64,000 nucleotides of DNA from an uncultured Rhodopila sp. (GCF_903944925.1 NZ_CAJATU010000163.1:124001-188000), one strand, 5' to 3'. Positions 18,312 through 27,313 are shown, numbered from the stretch's first letter. Notes: generated from the letters alone by a model not told the origin. Numbers and translations are program-made.

Positions 18312-18521
18312 TCAATCCTCCAGGGTAAATCCAACCTTCATCGCTACCTGATAGTGCTGGATTTCACCATTTTCGATCTCTCCCCGCAGTTGCGTCACCT
18401 CGAACCACCGCAGGTTACGGGTGGTTTTCGCGGCGCGGGCGATGGCGTTTTCGATCGCGTCGGCGTGACTGATCTGCGACGATCCCGCCAGTTCGATCAC
18501 GCGGTAAATGTGGTCTGCCAT
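18312..18521 (-). CDS. Dodecin family flavin-binding protein
   Basis: A 69-residue protein with the dodecin layout of one helix packed on a three-stranded sheet: YRVIELAGSSQISHADAIENAIARA, then the strand WFEVTQLRGEIENGEI, then HYQVAMKVGF. Dodecins form hollow dodecamers that store flavins, binding them with the Trp of the WFEV strand, present here. It belongs to the same minus-strand run as HdeD and Hsp20, all stress-related, though gaps of about 112 and 22 bases make single-operon status uncertain. Confidence 0.93.
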   Translation of the reverse strand: MADHIYRVIELAGSSQISHADAIENAIARAAKTTRNLRWFEVTQLRGEIENGEIQHYQVAMKVGFTLED

Positions 18522-18633
18522 GAGGAGATCCCTGTGAGGTCAAGCATCGGCCGATAACTCACAGGGCGCCCCGGGGTTCTTGACGACCCAAACGCCGGTG
18601 GTGGCTGCGGCCACCACCGGCGGTGCCCGGACG

Positions 18634-19239
18634 CTAGATCCGCACCGCGCCGCTGCCCGCAACCCCGGGCCGCTGGGCGCGCAGCCGCCACGCCAGGGCC
18701 AGCAGCGAGGCGCCGAAGAAGATCGCGTAGATGCCCAGCCACCAGGCCACCACCACCGCGCCCACAATCGGCGCCGCGGCGAGCAGGAGACCCCAGATCA
18801 CGGACACGATGCCGCCCAAGGCCAACCACCACCGCCCGTGGCTGGAATGCAGCCGGAACGCCGCAGCCAATTCCAGGACGCCGGTGATCAACGCCCAAAC
18901 CGACAATACGATCACGAACACGTTGACCGCGATGAGCGGGCTGACCAAAGCGATCAGTCCCATGATGATGCTCAGGACCGCCTCGCCCAAAAGGGCGCCC
19001 CACGGCGCCTGAGCCCGGGCGGCGCGCCAGGTCACATACAACTCGGCGACACCGTCAACCAGCAGATACGCGCCGAGCAGCACGGCAAGGGTCAGCAGGG
19101 CCGCGAGCGGCGCCGCCAGCGCGATCAGCCCGAACAGCACGGCGACGACCCCGCGCAGCGCGATCACCCACCAATGCCGCGCCATTGCCGCATTCATCGT
19201 ATTCGCAAGTCCGGTGTCCAACGGCGAGCCGATGGCCAT
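18634..19239 (-). CDS. HdeD-family (DUF308) acid-resistance-type membrane protein
   Basis: A 201-residue protein with six predicted membrane helices arranged as three repeated DUF308 hairpins. The repeats show the typical helix-G-x-x-x-P pattern (RGVVAVLFGLIALAAP, SIIMGLIALVSPL, SVIWGLLLAAAP). The family is induced by acid or general stress, with no biochemical activity established. An AGGAGGA ribosome site precedes the ATG at 19239. It lies 22 bases downstream of the Hsp20 gene and is probably co-transcribed with it. Confidence 0.9.
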   Translation of the reverse strand: MAIGSPLDTGLANTMNAAMARHWWVIALRGVVAVLFGLIALAAPLAALLTLAVLLGAYLLVDGVAELYVTWRAARAQAPWGALLGEAVLSIIMGLIALVSPLIAVNVFVIVLSVWALITGVLELAAAFRLHSSHGRWWLALGGIVSVIWGLLLAAAPIVGAVVVAWWLGIYAIFFGASLLALAWRLRAQRPGVAGSGAVRI

Positions 19240-19261
19240 GCTGTCCTCCTGTTGCTACGCC

Positions 19262-19816
19262 TTACTCAGGCCGGCTCCCGCCATTGCCCGCTGAGGGCTG
19301 CCCTTCGCTCGGCCGTGATGACGCGCCGCGCACTTCAATCTTGCGCTTCAGATCGCGCCCCTTGGGTTTCGGGAGTGTAATCGTAAGCACGCCATTGTCA
19401 AAAGCGGCATTCACTTCATCCGGATCGACCTGGAACGGCAACTGCAAGCTGCGCTGGAAGACGCCATAGGACCGCTCGGTAAAGTGGGTGTTTTCCCGCT
19501 CGTCCTTGCGCTCCAGCTTCTTCTCGGCGCGCAGGGTCAGCCTGCCGTCATCCAGGGAGACCTCGATTTCCTGCTCCTTCACGCCGGGAAGTTCGGCGAT
19601 GACGCGCAGTTCGCCTTCGGTTTCGGTCAGTTCGATCCGCGGCGACAGGATGCCCCGCATCGGCTCCGGCGCCTGGGACAAGCCACCGGTTTCGGGACCG
19701 AACACATCCTCCAGCACGCGGTTCATCTGCCGCTGCAGCACCGAGAACGGCGACGCGGCCAACCCGCGATCGGCTAGCGCGGCGGGCCAGAATTGTGAGA
19801 TGGGATTTTGGGCCAT
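19262..19816 (-). CDS. Small heat shock protein, Hsp20 family
   Basis: ATP-independent holdase chaperone of 184 residues. The alpha-crystallin domain spans about residues 55-150, starting SPRIELTETEGELRVIAELPG and containing the AFDNGVLTITLPK strand. The C-terminal IxI-like anchoring motif appears as KRKIEV, followed by a low-complexity, Pro/Ser-rich tail. The N-terminal region is variable, as in the family. GGAGGAG precedes the start. No sigma-32 promoter could be identified with confidence in the 240 bases upstream. Confidence 0.94.
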   Translation of the reverse strand: MAQNPISQFWPAALADRGLAASPFSVLQRQMNRVLEDVFGPETGGLSQAPEPMRGILSPRIELTETEGELRVIAELPGVKEQEIEVSLDDGRLTLRAEKKLERKDERENTHFTERSYGVFQRSLQLPFQVDPDEVNAAFDNGVLTITLPKPKGRDLKRKIEVRGASSRPSEGQPSAGNGGSRPE

Positions 19817-20082
19817 TATCTGAACTCCTCCGTTAGGACCGGATGCTCAGCGACCATGGGACGCGGGTTCGCCTGCATCCGTCGCACAATATAGGTGGCC
19901 GAACCAGGGCTTGCCAGACCGGGACGTTGCCCGGACAGCCAAAAGGACAAGGCCGCCGCCGGGTTGTCCGCCCAACCGCCCGATGTCGATCCGTAAACAG
20001 ATTGACTCCCAAAGGCTTATCTGTTTGAACCGATGGATCATGGCGCGCGTCACCGATGCGCCCGAGGAAGGGAACACCAACG

Positions 20083-20286
20083 ATGGCGACGCCGACCGGA
20101 CCGGAGCCGCGATGGCACTGGACGCGCTTCCTGTTCATTCTGCCGTTCATCGCGATGTTCTGGGTGTCGTCGTACAACCGCGTCGATCCCGTCCTGTTCG
20201 GGTTCCCGTTCTTCTACTGGTACCAGTTGCTGTGGATCGTCCTCGCCGCGGCCATCGCCGGCATCGTCTACAAAGCAGAACACTGA
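20083..20286 (+). CDS. DUF3311 small membrane protein
   Basis: A 67-residue protein with two membrane helices (FLFILPFIAMFWVSSYN and YQLLWIVLAAAIAGIVYK) separated by a short aromatic loop, the DUF3311 pattern. These proteins are encoded directly before SSS-family monocarboxylate permeases, as here, where the symporter starts 9 bases on. It probably acts as an accessory subunit. The ATG at 20083 is preferred over one at 20056 because of the purine-rich GAGGAAGGG upstream. Confidence 0.85.
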   Translation: MATPTGPEPRWHWTRFLFILPFIAMFWVSSYNRVDPVLFGFPFFYWYQLLWIVLAAAIAGIVYKAEH

Positions 20287-20295
20287 GGAACCGCC

Positions 20296-21822
20296 GTGAA
20301 CTGGCCCGCCCTTATCGTCTTCATCGCGCTGTTCGTGTTCGTTACAGGATTGGGATTCGCCGCCGCGCGCTGGCGGGCCGGCGACCTGTCGCTGCTGTCC
20401 GAGTGGGGCCTGGGCGGCCGCCGCTTCGGCACCTTCGTCACCTGGTTCCTGCTCGGCGGCGATCTGTACACCGCCTACACCTTCATCGCCGTCCCGGCGC
20501 TGATCTACGGCGCCGGAGCCGTCGGCTTCTTCGCCATCCCGTATACGGTGATCATCTACCCGATCCTGTACCTGGTGTTCCCCAGGCTGTGGAAGCTGTC
20601 GCACCGAAACGGCTACGTCACCTCCTCCGACGTTGTGCTGGGACAATACGGCAATCGCTGGCTGGCGCTCGCCGTTGCCATCACCGGGCTGGTGGCGACG
20701 ATGCCGTATATCGCGCTGCAGCTCGTCGGCATGCAGGTGGTCATCGGCGCCATGGGCGTGCCGGGTGACGGCCTGCTGGGCGACCTGCCGCTGATCATCG
20801 CCTTCGTGATCCTCGCCGCCTTCACCTACACCTCCGGCCTGCGCGCGCCGGCCATGATCGCGGTGGTGAAGGACGTGCTGATCTATGTCGTGGTGATCGC
20901 GGTCGCCATATGGATCCCCTATAGACTCGGCGGGTTCGAACCGGTGTTCGCCGCCGTTCCGCCCGCGAAGCTGCTGCTCACTCCGCCCGCCGCCGACAGC
21001 TTCGGCAGCTACAGCGCCTACGCCACCCTGGCGATGGGGTCCGCTTTGGCGCTGTTCCTCTATCCGCACTCCATGACGGCGATCCTCAGCAGTTCCAGCC
21101 CGAACGCCATCCGCCGCAACGCCGCGCTGCTGCCGGCCTACTCGCTGGTGCTCGGGCTGCTGGCGCTGCTCGGGTTCATGGCGCTGGCGCTGCATGTCGG
21201 CGGCAATCCCGCCTACGCCGACGGGTTCAAGCGCTACGGCAACAACTTCGCGGTGCCGGCACTGATCCTGGAGACGTTCCCCGGCTGGTTCGCCGGCATC
21301 GCCTTCGCCGCCATCGCTATCGGCGCGCTGGTGCCCTCCGCCATCATGTCGATCGCCTGCGCCAACATCGTCAGCCGCAACCTGTACAAGGGCTTCCTGC
21401 GGCCGAACGCCACCGGCCCGGAGCAAACCGCCGTCGCCAAGATCGCCTCCCTGATCATCAAGGCCGGCGCGCTGGTGTTCATCATCTTCGTGCCGGTGCC
21501 GTTCGCCATCCAGTTCCAGTTGCTCGGCGGCCTGTGGATGAGCCAGGTGCTGCCATCGGTGGTCCTGGGCCTGTATCTGCGCATCCTGAACGGCTGGGCG
21601 CTGCTGGCCGGCTGGGCGGTGGGCGCCGGCCTCGGCACCTGGATGGCGTCCACGACATCGTTCAAGGCGGCGGTGTTCACCGTGACCTTCATGGGCACCA
21701 GCTTCCCGAGCTATATCGCGCTCTGGGCGCTGGGTGCCAACATCATCGTGTCGGTGCTGCTGTCGCTGCTGCTGAAGCCGTTCGTGGCGCCCGCCGCCGG
21801 CCACGCCATCGCCGCCGATTAA
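20296..21822 (+). CDS. Sodium:solute symporter (monocarboxylate permease, MctP-like)
   Basis: A 508-residue SSS (sodium/solute symporter) protein with about 13 membrane helices. The start WGLGGRRFGTFVTWFLLGGDLYTAYTF contains the WxxGGRxxG element of this branch, and LFLYPHSMTAILSSSSPNAIRRN matches the central sodium-symporter signature. The pairing with DUF3311 and general similarity point to transport of short monocarboxylates such as acetate, pyruvate or lactate. It starts with GTG at 20296. Confidence 0.87.
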   Translation: MNWPALIVFIALFVFVTGLGFAAARWRAGDLSLLSEWGLGGRRFGTFVTWFLLGGDLYTAYTFIAVPALIYGAGAVGFFAIPYTVIIYPILYLVFPRLWKLSHRNGYVTSSDVVLGQYGNRWLALAVAITGLVATMPYIALQLVGMQVVIGAMGVPGDGLLGDLPLIIAFVILAAFTYTSGLRAPAMIAVVKDVLIYVVVIAVAIWIPYRLGGFEPVFAAVPPAKLLLTPPAADSFGSYSAYATLAMGSALALFLYPHSMTAILSSSSPNAIRRNAALLPAYSLVLGLLALLGFMALALHVGGNPAYADGFKRYGNNFAVPALILETFPGWFAGIAFAAIAIGALVPSAIMSIACANIVSRNLYKGFLRPNATGPEQTAVAKIASLIIKAGALVFIIFVPVPFAIQFQLLGGLWMSQVLPSVVLGLYLRILNGWALLAGWAVGAGLGTWMASTTSFKAAVFTVTFMGTSFPSYIALWALGANIIVSVLLSLLLKPFVAPAAGHAIAAD

Positions 21823-21892
21823 AACGGCCCCGCCTTCCGGCAATCCCCGGCACCGGGTAGCATACAGCCGTCACGCGCGGAGGGGGATCGCC

Positions 21893-22990
21893 ATGGGCAT
21901 GGTCGCGGCTGCCATAAGGGCTGTGCTCCTGTTTCTGGCATTGGGACTGCCCGCCCGCGCGCAGGACCACGTCGTCAATATCTACAACTGGACCGACTAT
22001 ATCGATCCCGCGGTGCTGACCGCCTTCACCCGCGAAACCGGCATCTCGGTCCGTTATGACGTGTTCGACAGCCTGGAGACGCTGGAGGCGAAACTGCTCG
22101 CCGGCCACTCCGGCTACGATGTCGTGCTGCCGAGCAACGAGCCGACGATGTCCCGCCTGATCCGCGCCGGCGCGCTGGCCACGATCGACCGGTCGAAGGT
22201 GCCGAACTGGAAGAATCTCGATACGGCGCTGATGAAACGAGTCGAGTCGTCCGACCCCGGCAACAAGCACGGCGCCATCTATCTCTGGGGCTCCATCGGC
22301 CTCGGACTGAACGCCGATCGGCTGCGGGCGTTGCTGCCGGATGCACCGTTGGATTCATGGGCACTGCTGCTCGATCCCGTCCTGGCCAGGCAGGTCGCGC
22401 CGTGCGGCATCGTCATGATGGACTCGGCGATCGATGTGATCCCGTCGGTGCTGCACTATCTCGGCCGCAGCCCGGACAGCGCGGCGCCAGCCGATCTGGA
22501 CGCGGTATCGAAGACGCTGATGGCGATCCGGCCGTATATACGGGAATTCGCCAGCGGCGGCGCGCTGGAGGCGATGGCGACGGGCCAGGTCTGCCTCGCG
22601 TTCGACTACTCGGGTGACGTGATCCAGGCGTCCAACCGCGCGCGCGAAGCCGCCAACGGCATCACCATCCGCTACACCGCCCCGAAAGAGGGTGCGGAGA
22701 TCGGCTTTGACATGCTGGCGATCCCGTCCGATGCGCAGCACAAGGACGAAGCCCTGGCGTTCATCAACTATGTGCTGCGGCCGGAGGTGATGGCCCGCAT
22801 CACCGACGCGACCCACTACGCCAACGCCGTCCCCGCCACCCGCGCGCTGGTCCGGCCGGAGCTGCTGAACGACCCGAATGTGTTCCCCACCGACACCGAG
22901 ATGGAACGCTTCTTCACCATCGGCCCCTCCGCGCAACCCGCCGATCGGCTGCGGACCCGGCTGTGGGCACGGTTCAAGGCCGGCGGGTGA
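21893..22990 (+). CDS. potF: Polyamine ABC transporter substrate-binding protein, PotF-like
   Basis: Periplasmic receptor of 365 residues. It has a signal peptide (ALGLPARAQ), then HVVNIYNWTDYIDPAVLTAF, the diagnostic start of PotF/PotD proteins. Putrescine-contacting positions in family members correspond here to NWTDYID, PSNEPT and CLAFDYSGD. An ATG at 21893 follows a GGAGGGGGATC ribosome site. It heads potF-potG-potH, with a copy of the 84-bp repeat between potF and potG. The ligand may be putrescine or a related polyamine. Confidence 0.9.
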   Translation: MGMVAAAIRAVLLFLALGLPARAQDHVVNIYNWTDYIDPAVLTAFTRETGISVRYDVFDSLETLEAKLLAGHSGYDVVLPSNEPTMSRLIRAGALATIDRSKVPNWKNLDTALMKRVESSDPGNKHGAIYLWGSIGLGLNADRLRALLPDAPLDSWALLLDPVLARQVAPCGIVMMDSAIDVIPSVLHYLGRSPDSAAPADLDAVSKTLMAIRPYIREFASGGALEAMATGQVCLAFDYSGDVIQASNRAREAANGITIRYTAPKEGAEIGFDMLAIPSDAQHKDEALAFINYVLRPEVMARITDATHYANAVPATRALVRPELLNDPNVFPTDTEMERFFTIGPSAQPADRLRTRLWARFKAGG

Positions 22991-23009
22991 AGCGGCGCGC
23001 CGTCCTCGC

Positions 23010-23093
23010 GTCATGGCGGGCGCAGGCCCGCCATCCACGCCGTGCGGTGCCGGCCGACGCAAAGGTGTGGATGCCGACCTCCGTCGGCATGAC
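23010..23093 (-). repeat. 84-bp three-hairpin intergenic repeat, copy 2 (inverted)
   Basis: In reverse complement it matches copy 1, with hairpin arms ATGCCGAC/GTCGGCAT and ATGGCGGGC/GCCCGCCAT and the central arm pair around CCACACC...GGCGTGG. It sits inside the potF-potG operon, where it could attenuate or partially terminate transcription or stabilise the upstream mRNA. Confidence 0.85.
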
Positions 23094-23135
23094 GGTCGAA
23101 GCGGTATTCGAACGCCTTCGGGGCCTCCGCCCCGC

Positions 23136-24203
23136 ATGACAGATCCCGCGTTCCTCACCGTCAGCAACCTGTTCGTTCGCTACGGGTCCGCCACCGCCCT
23201 CGACCACCTCGACCTCGAGGTCCGGCATAACGAGCTGTTCGTGCTGCTTGGCGCCTCCGGCTCCGGCAAGACCACCCTGCTGCGCTGCCTCGGCGGCTTC
23301 GTGCGCCCCGACGCCGGCCGCATCGTCCTGAACGGCACCGACATGACGGCACTGCCGCCGCACCGCCGCCCGGTCAACACCATGTTCCAGTCCTACGCGC
23401 TGTTTCCCCATATGAGCGTCGCCGCCAATATCGGCTTCGGCCTGCGCCAGCGTGGCGCCTCCCGCGCGGAAACGCAGCAGCGCGTCGCGGCCATGCTGAC
23501 GCTGATACGGCTGGAGGGTTTCGGCGCGCGGCGCCCGGGGGAACTGTCCGGCGGCCAGCAGCAGCGCGTCGCCCTCGCCCGCAGCCTCGCCCCCAACCCG
23601 GCGCTGCTGCTGCTGGATGAGCCGCTGTCGGCGCTCGACCAGGCGCTGCGGATGGATACGCGGGCGGAGCTTGTTCGGCTGCGGCGCGAACTCGGGATCA
23701 GTTTCGTGCTGGTAACACACGACCAGGACGAGGCGCTGGAGATGGCCGATCGCATCGGCGTCATGCAAAACGGGCGCATGGTGCAGATTGGCACGCCCGC
23801 GCAACTGTATGAAACGCCGGTTAACCGGTTCGTGGCATCGTTTCTTGGGGCGGCCAATATCCTGTCCTGTATCGTCGGGGCGGACGGGGTGTCCGTCGGA
23901 TTGCCGGCGTTGGGCGTGTCAGTCAGGGCGGAGCGGCCGGGCGTTCCAGGCCCGGGATTGCTGGCGCTGCGGTCGGAACGGCTGCGCATCGGGGGCACCG
24001 TCCAGACCAATCAGGTCGAGGGCGTCGTAACCGGCTGCGTCTATGCCGGAGACGCGCTGGCGGTCATGGTCCGGCTGGCGGACGGCTCGATGTTGCGCGT
24101 GAAACGGTCGCTGGCGGACGGCCTGGACTCCGCGCGGCTGGAGCCGGGATCGCCCGTGCGCGTCGGCTGGCAGCCAGACGCCTGCATCCTGTTGCCGGAA
24201 TGA
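23136..24203 (+). CDS. potG: Polyamine ABC transporter ATPase, PotG-like
   Basis: ATP-hydrolysing subunit of 355 residues. The Walker A is GASGSGKTT, the Q-loop region is MFQSYALFPHM, the signature is LSGGQQQR, Walker B is LLLLDEP with the D-loop SALD, and the switch His is in VTHDQDEA. The C-terminal TOBE domain (about 270-350) is typical of the MalK/PotA/PotG group. The ATG at 23136 follows the 84-bp repeat. Its stop overlaps the permease start (ATGA). Confidence 0.92.
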   Translation: MTDPAFLTVSNLFVRYGSATALDHLDLEVRHNELFVLLGASGSGKTTLLRCLGGFVRPDAGRIVLNGTDMTALPPHRRPVNTMFQSYALFPHMSVAANIGFGLRQRGASRAETQQRVAAMLTLIRLEGFGARRPGELSGGQQQRVALARSLAPNPALLLLDEPLSALDQALRMDTRAELVRLRRELGISFVLVTHDQDEALEMADRIGVMQNGRMVQIGTPAQLYETPVNRFVASFLGAANILSCIVGADGVSVGLPALGVSVRAERPGVPGPGLLALRSERLRIGGTVQTNQVEGVVTGCVYAGDALAVMVRLADGSMLRVKRSLADGLDSARLEPGSPVRVGWQPDACILLPE

Positions 24204-25105
24204 GATGGGTCATCGGCCTGCCGGCTTTGTGGTTGCTGGTGCTGCTGGCGGCGCCCCTGGCGATCATCGCGGTCATTGCCCTGGCGGTTCCGGCGGACGG
24301 CATCCCGCCTTACGATTTGGGCTTCAGCCTGGACAATCTTTGGCTGGTGGCAACCGACCCGCTGTACCGCGACGCGCTGTTGCGCAGCCTGCGCGTGGCG
24401 GGGATCTCCACGCTGATCTGCCTGCTGATGGGCTTCCCGATGGCGCTGGCGATCTCCCGCGCCGCGCCGCGCTGGCAGAACGCGTTGCTGCTGGCGGTGA
24501 TGCTGCCGTTCTGGACCGGCTTCCTGATGCGGATCAACGCCTGGATCGGCATCCTGGCCGATGACGGGCTGATCGCGAGGCTGCTCGGGACCCGGCTGCT
24601 CTATACCGACGCGGCGATGTATATCGGTATTGTCTATACATACCTGCCGTTCATGGTGCTGCCGATATATGCGCGGCTGTCGCGGCTGGATCCGGCACTG
24701 ATGGAGGCGGCCGCAGATCTGGGGGCACCGCCGTGGCGGGTGTTTGTGCGGATCATCCTGCCGCTGTCGCTGCCCGGCGTCGCGGCGGGCGTGGCGCTGG
24801 TGTTCGTTCCCGCCATCGGCGAATACGTCATACCCGCACTGCTCGGCGGCCCGCAGGCGCAACTTATCGGCAAGGTGCTGTGGGACGAGTTCTTCGCCAA
24901 CCGCGATTGGCCGACGGCATCCGCGGTCGCGGTGTGGCTGCTGCTGGTGCTGGTCGTGGTGCCGGGTTCGATCGTGCGCGTCATTCGATGGCTTCGCCGC
25001 GCGCACGCCGTTTCGGGGGCCAATCGGCGCGCTGTACTTGGTTCGACTGCCAGTTTATGCGGCTTCTCCGCGATCTCAATCTTTCTCAGCGTTCTCCGCG
25101 CATAG
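24200..25105 (+). CDS. potH: Polyamine ABC transporter permease, PotH-like
   Basis: A 301-residue permease with about six membrane helices and the EAA loop MEAAADLGAPPWRVFVRIILP, which couples it to PotG. Homology to PotH runs to about residue 265. The remaining stretch, including residues such as NRRAVLGSTASLCGF, looks unrelated and may be read-through into non-homologous DNA. The expected second permease, PotI, is absent, since the next gene is a convergent sulfatase. The transporter would need a PotI encoded elsewhere or a homodimeric PotH. Confidence 0.88.
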   Translation: MRWVIGLPALWLLVLLAAPLAIIAVIALAVPADGIPPYDLGFSLDNLWLVATDPLYRDALLRSLRVAGISTLICLLMGFPMALAISRAAPRWQNALLLAVMLPFWTGFLMRINAWIGILADDGLIARLLGTRLLYTDAAMYIGIVYTYLPFMVLPIYARLSRLDPALMEAAADLGAPPWRVFVRIILPLSLPGVAAGVALVFVPAIGEYVIPALLGGPQAQLIGKVLWDEFFANRDWPTASAVAVWLLLVLVVVPGSIVRVIRWLRRAHAVSGANRRAVLGSTASLCGFSAISIFLSVLRA

Positions 25106-25162
25106 AGCGGTGGCGCCACCAGCACTGGCAGCGCCGGTTGGCCCCATACCCCCAGCTTGCCT

Positions 25163-26620
25163 TCACTCCTCCTCGTCGAACGTGAACTCCTCGCCGGGAA
25201 GCGCCGGCGGCATCTTGAGACGCCCGCGCAGCGCCTGAAACTCCGTTTGCAGCAGCAACGGCCTGGCCATCGTCGCGGCCAGTTCGTTGGCGCGCTTCTG
25301 CAACACCGCGACCTTGTCGGGATTTGCGGCGGCAAGATCGTTCTTCTCAGACGGGTCCTGCGCGATATTGTAAAGCTCCGCCGCCGACGGCAGCGGCGTG
25401 CGCCAGATCAGCTTCCAGTCGCCCTGCCGCACCCCGGCGCGGAACGGCTCGATGTTGTAGATCACCTCGGTGCGAGGCGAAGGCTGGCCCTCGGCGATCG
25501 CCGGCCAGACATTCAGTCCATCGAGCGGCTTGTTCTTGTCGAACTTGCCACCGGCCAGGCCGACAAGTGTCGGATACATGTCGACGCCATGGATCATGCC
25601 CTCGACAGTGCCCCCGGCCTTGATCTTTCCGGGCCAGTTCATGATCGCGACCACCCTTGTGCCACCCTCGTACAACGACCCCTTGCCGTCTCGATACGGG
25701 CCATTGTCGTTCGGGATCCTGATCTTCGACATGTCGCCTTCGCCGGCGAACATCGGATTCCTTGTGCCGCCGTTGTCGCTCTGGAAGACAATCAGCGTAT
25801 TGTCGCGCATCTTCCTGCTGTCGAGCGCCGCTACCACGCGGCCGATCTGATCATCCATCGCCGTGATCTGCGCCGCATAGGCGCGGCGGCTGGGATCATC
25901 TATATCCTTGTAACGATCGAGATACTCCTGCGGCGCCTGGTACGGCGTGTGCGGCGCATTGAAAGTCAGATACAGGAACAGCGGAATTTTCGTATCGTGG
26001 CCGTCGATCAGGCTGACCGCGTCATCGCCGAGCAAGGTCGTCGAGTAGCCCGGCTCCCGCACAACCTTGTTGTCTCGATACCAGTCGACAACGCCATGCT
26101 GCTCATGCGTGAAATAATCGATCTCGCCAATCAGCGGCCCGTACTGGTGGTCGAAGCCGCGCTGCCGCGGCCAGTATTTCGCATTGGCGTGGCCCAGGTG
26201 CCATTTGCCGACGATCGCGGTCTCATACCCCGCTTCCTGCAACGCCTGCGGCAACAGCCACTCATCGAGCGCCAGCCCGTACGTGTGGGTGGAGAGGATC
26301 ACGGCCGTCTGCAAACCGTAGCGGAACGGATAACGGCCTGTCAGCAGCGCGGCGCGTGTCGGCGTGCACATCGGCTGGGCGTAAAACTGCTCCAACCGGA
26401 CGCCTCCCGCGGCCAGCGCGTCGATGTTGGGAGTCTGAATATCGGAGCCGTGAAATCCAACGTCTTTCCAGCCCTGATCGTCCGAGACGATATAGACAAT
26501 GTTCGGCGGCGCGGCCCGAGGAGCGGCGGTCCGCTGCGCGTTCGCCGAACCGCCGATCAGGATTGATAGGATGAAGGCTGCCAGTATGCGCGTGAGAATC
26601 GTCATTCGTCCCGGCCTCAA
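25163..26620 (-). CDS. Exported arylsulfatase-type sulfatase
   Basis: Sulfate ester hydrolase of the alkaline phosphatase superfamily, 485 residues. It begins with a signal peptide (AAFILSILIGGSANAQR). The motif PNIVYIVSDDQG supplies metal-binding aspartates. The formylglycine site MCTPTRAALLTG (Cys85 in C-T-P-T-R) is intact, so it would require a formylglycine-generating enzyme, not seen here. GKWHLG and QSDNGG complete the active site. An ATG five codons in (MTILTR) is an alternative start. The substrate is unknown. It is convergent with the pot operon. Confidence 0.93.
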   Translation of the reverse strand: MRPGRMTILTRILAAFILSILIGGSANAQRTAAPRAAPPNIVYIVSDDQGWKDVGFHGSDIQTPNIDALAAGGVRLEQFYAQPMCTPTRAALLTGRYPFRYGLQTAVILSTHTYGLALDEWLLPQALQEAGYETAIVGKWHLGHANAKYWPRQRGFDHQYGPLIGEIDYFTHEQHGVVDWYRDNKVVREPGYSTTLLGDDAVSLIDGHDTKIPLFLYLTFNAPHTPYQAPQEYLDRYKDIDDPSRRAYAAQITAMDDQIGRVVAALDSRKMRDNTLIVFQSDNGGTRNPMFAGEGDMSKIRIPNDNGPYRDGKGSLYEGGTRVVAIMNWPGKIKAGGTVEGMIHGVDMYPTLVGLAGGKFDKNKPLDGLNVWPAIAEGQPSPRTEVIYNIEPFRAGVRQGDWKLIWRTPLPSAAELYNIAQDPSEKNDLAAANPDKVAVLQKRANELAATMARPLLLQTEFQALRGRLKMPPALPGEEFTFDEEE

Positions 26621-26899
26621 ACGTGAACCCCGCGAATCCTATCGTGGCGAAAGGCGGCGGTCGTCAAGCAATCGATTATTCTTTCATTGTCAGGGGGACA
26701 TGCAAACCGCAGGACCCGCCGCCTTCCGCCGGCCGGGCACCGGTTTGCGGCCCCGCTTTACGCGCCGAGGCCGCGGCGATCGGCGAGAACGGACAGAGGA
26801 ACTCCTACGACTTCGGAGCCGGATATCGGGTGCTATAGTTCCTTCCTGCCAACCATGAACCTTTCACGGAACGGGCCGGGAAGCGGGCGTCAACGGCGA

Positions 26900-27080
26900 T
26901 CAGCCCGGATCTCGCGGGTATCGATGCCGTAGGTCTTCGACGCGGTCTCGGTATGGCGCGATCCCGGCGACCGCGTGGGCGACGCCGAGGATCTGGTTGT
27001 GGTGGGTGTGCACGCCGACCTCGGTCTCAGGGCGGAGCGCATCGCGCAGGGCGGCGGGATTTACTTCCACGGTCGTGGCG
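26900..27080 (-). pseudogene. Remnant of a 4-hydroxy-2-oxovalerate aldolase gene
   Basis: Read on the minus strand, about 45 residues match the DmpG/BphI/MhpE aldolase: ALRDALRPETEVGVHTHHN followed by QILGVAHAVAGI, corresponding to the metal-binding His-x-His segment of that enzyme. Neither the preceding catalytic barrel strands nor the downstream C-terminal domain are found nearby. It is therefore an isolated fragment in an otherwise gene-poor 800-base stretch, next to a MITE-like element. The aldolase normally acts in meta-cleavage aromatic degradation. Confidence 0.6.
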
Positions 27081-27170
27081 ATTGACGCCCTGGCACACGA
27101 TGTGAAGGGCGTGCGTTTGGCGTTATCGGGAGACACGATAAGATCACTGGTGAATAAGCAAATATATTAT

Positions 27171-27313
27171 ACAGATTTTCACCGATTCAGGGCACATTGT
27201 GCCTGACCTCGATCGGCGATTGCTCTACTTGGGAACGACCCCGGAAGCCGCCGCAGCCTCGGCGGCGGGCAACTCCGTGTAATCCGTTGCCCTTAATCGG
27301 TGAAAATCCGTGT
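27171..27313. repeat. MITE-like inverted-repeat element, copy 2 (143 bp)
   Basis: The left end ACAGATTTTCACCGATTCAG and the right end CTTAATCGGTGAAAATCCGT are inverted repeats, and the right end matches the reverse complement of the left end of the element at 10392 exactly over about 20 bases. The interior shares the AAGCCGCCgCAG core with copy 1. There is no coding capacity. An AT-rich stretch flanks its left side. Confidence 0.68.

Noticed and set aside
20050-21843. 597-residue open frame on the minus strand
   Set aside because: Antisense to the SSS symporter and DUF3311 genes; composition is His/Gln/Gly-rich and reflects the GC-rich codon pattern of the sense genes.
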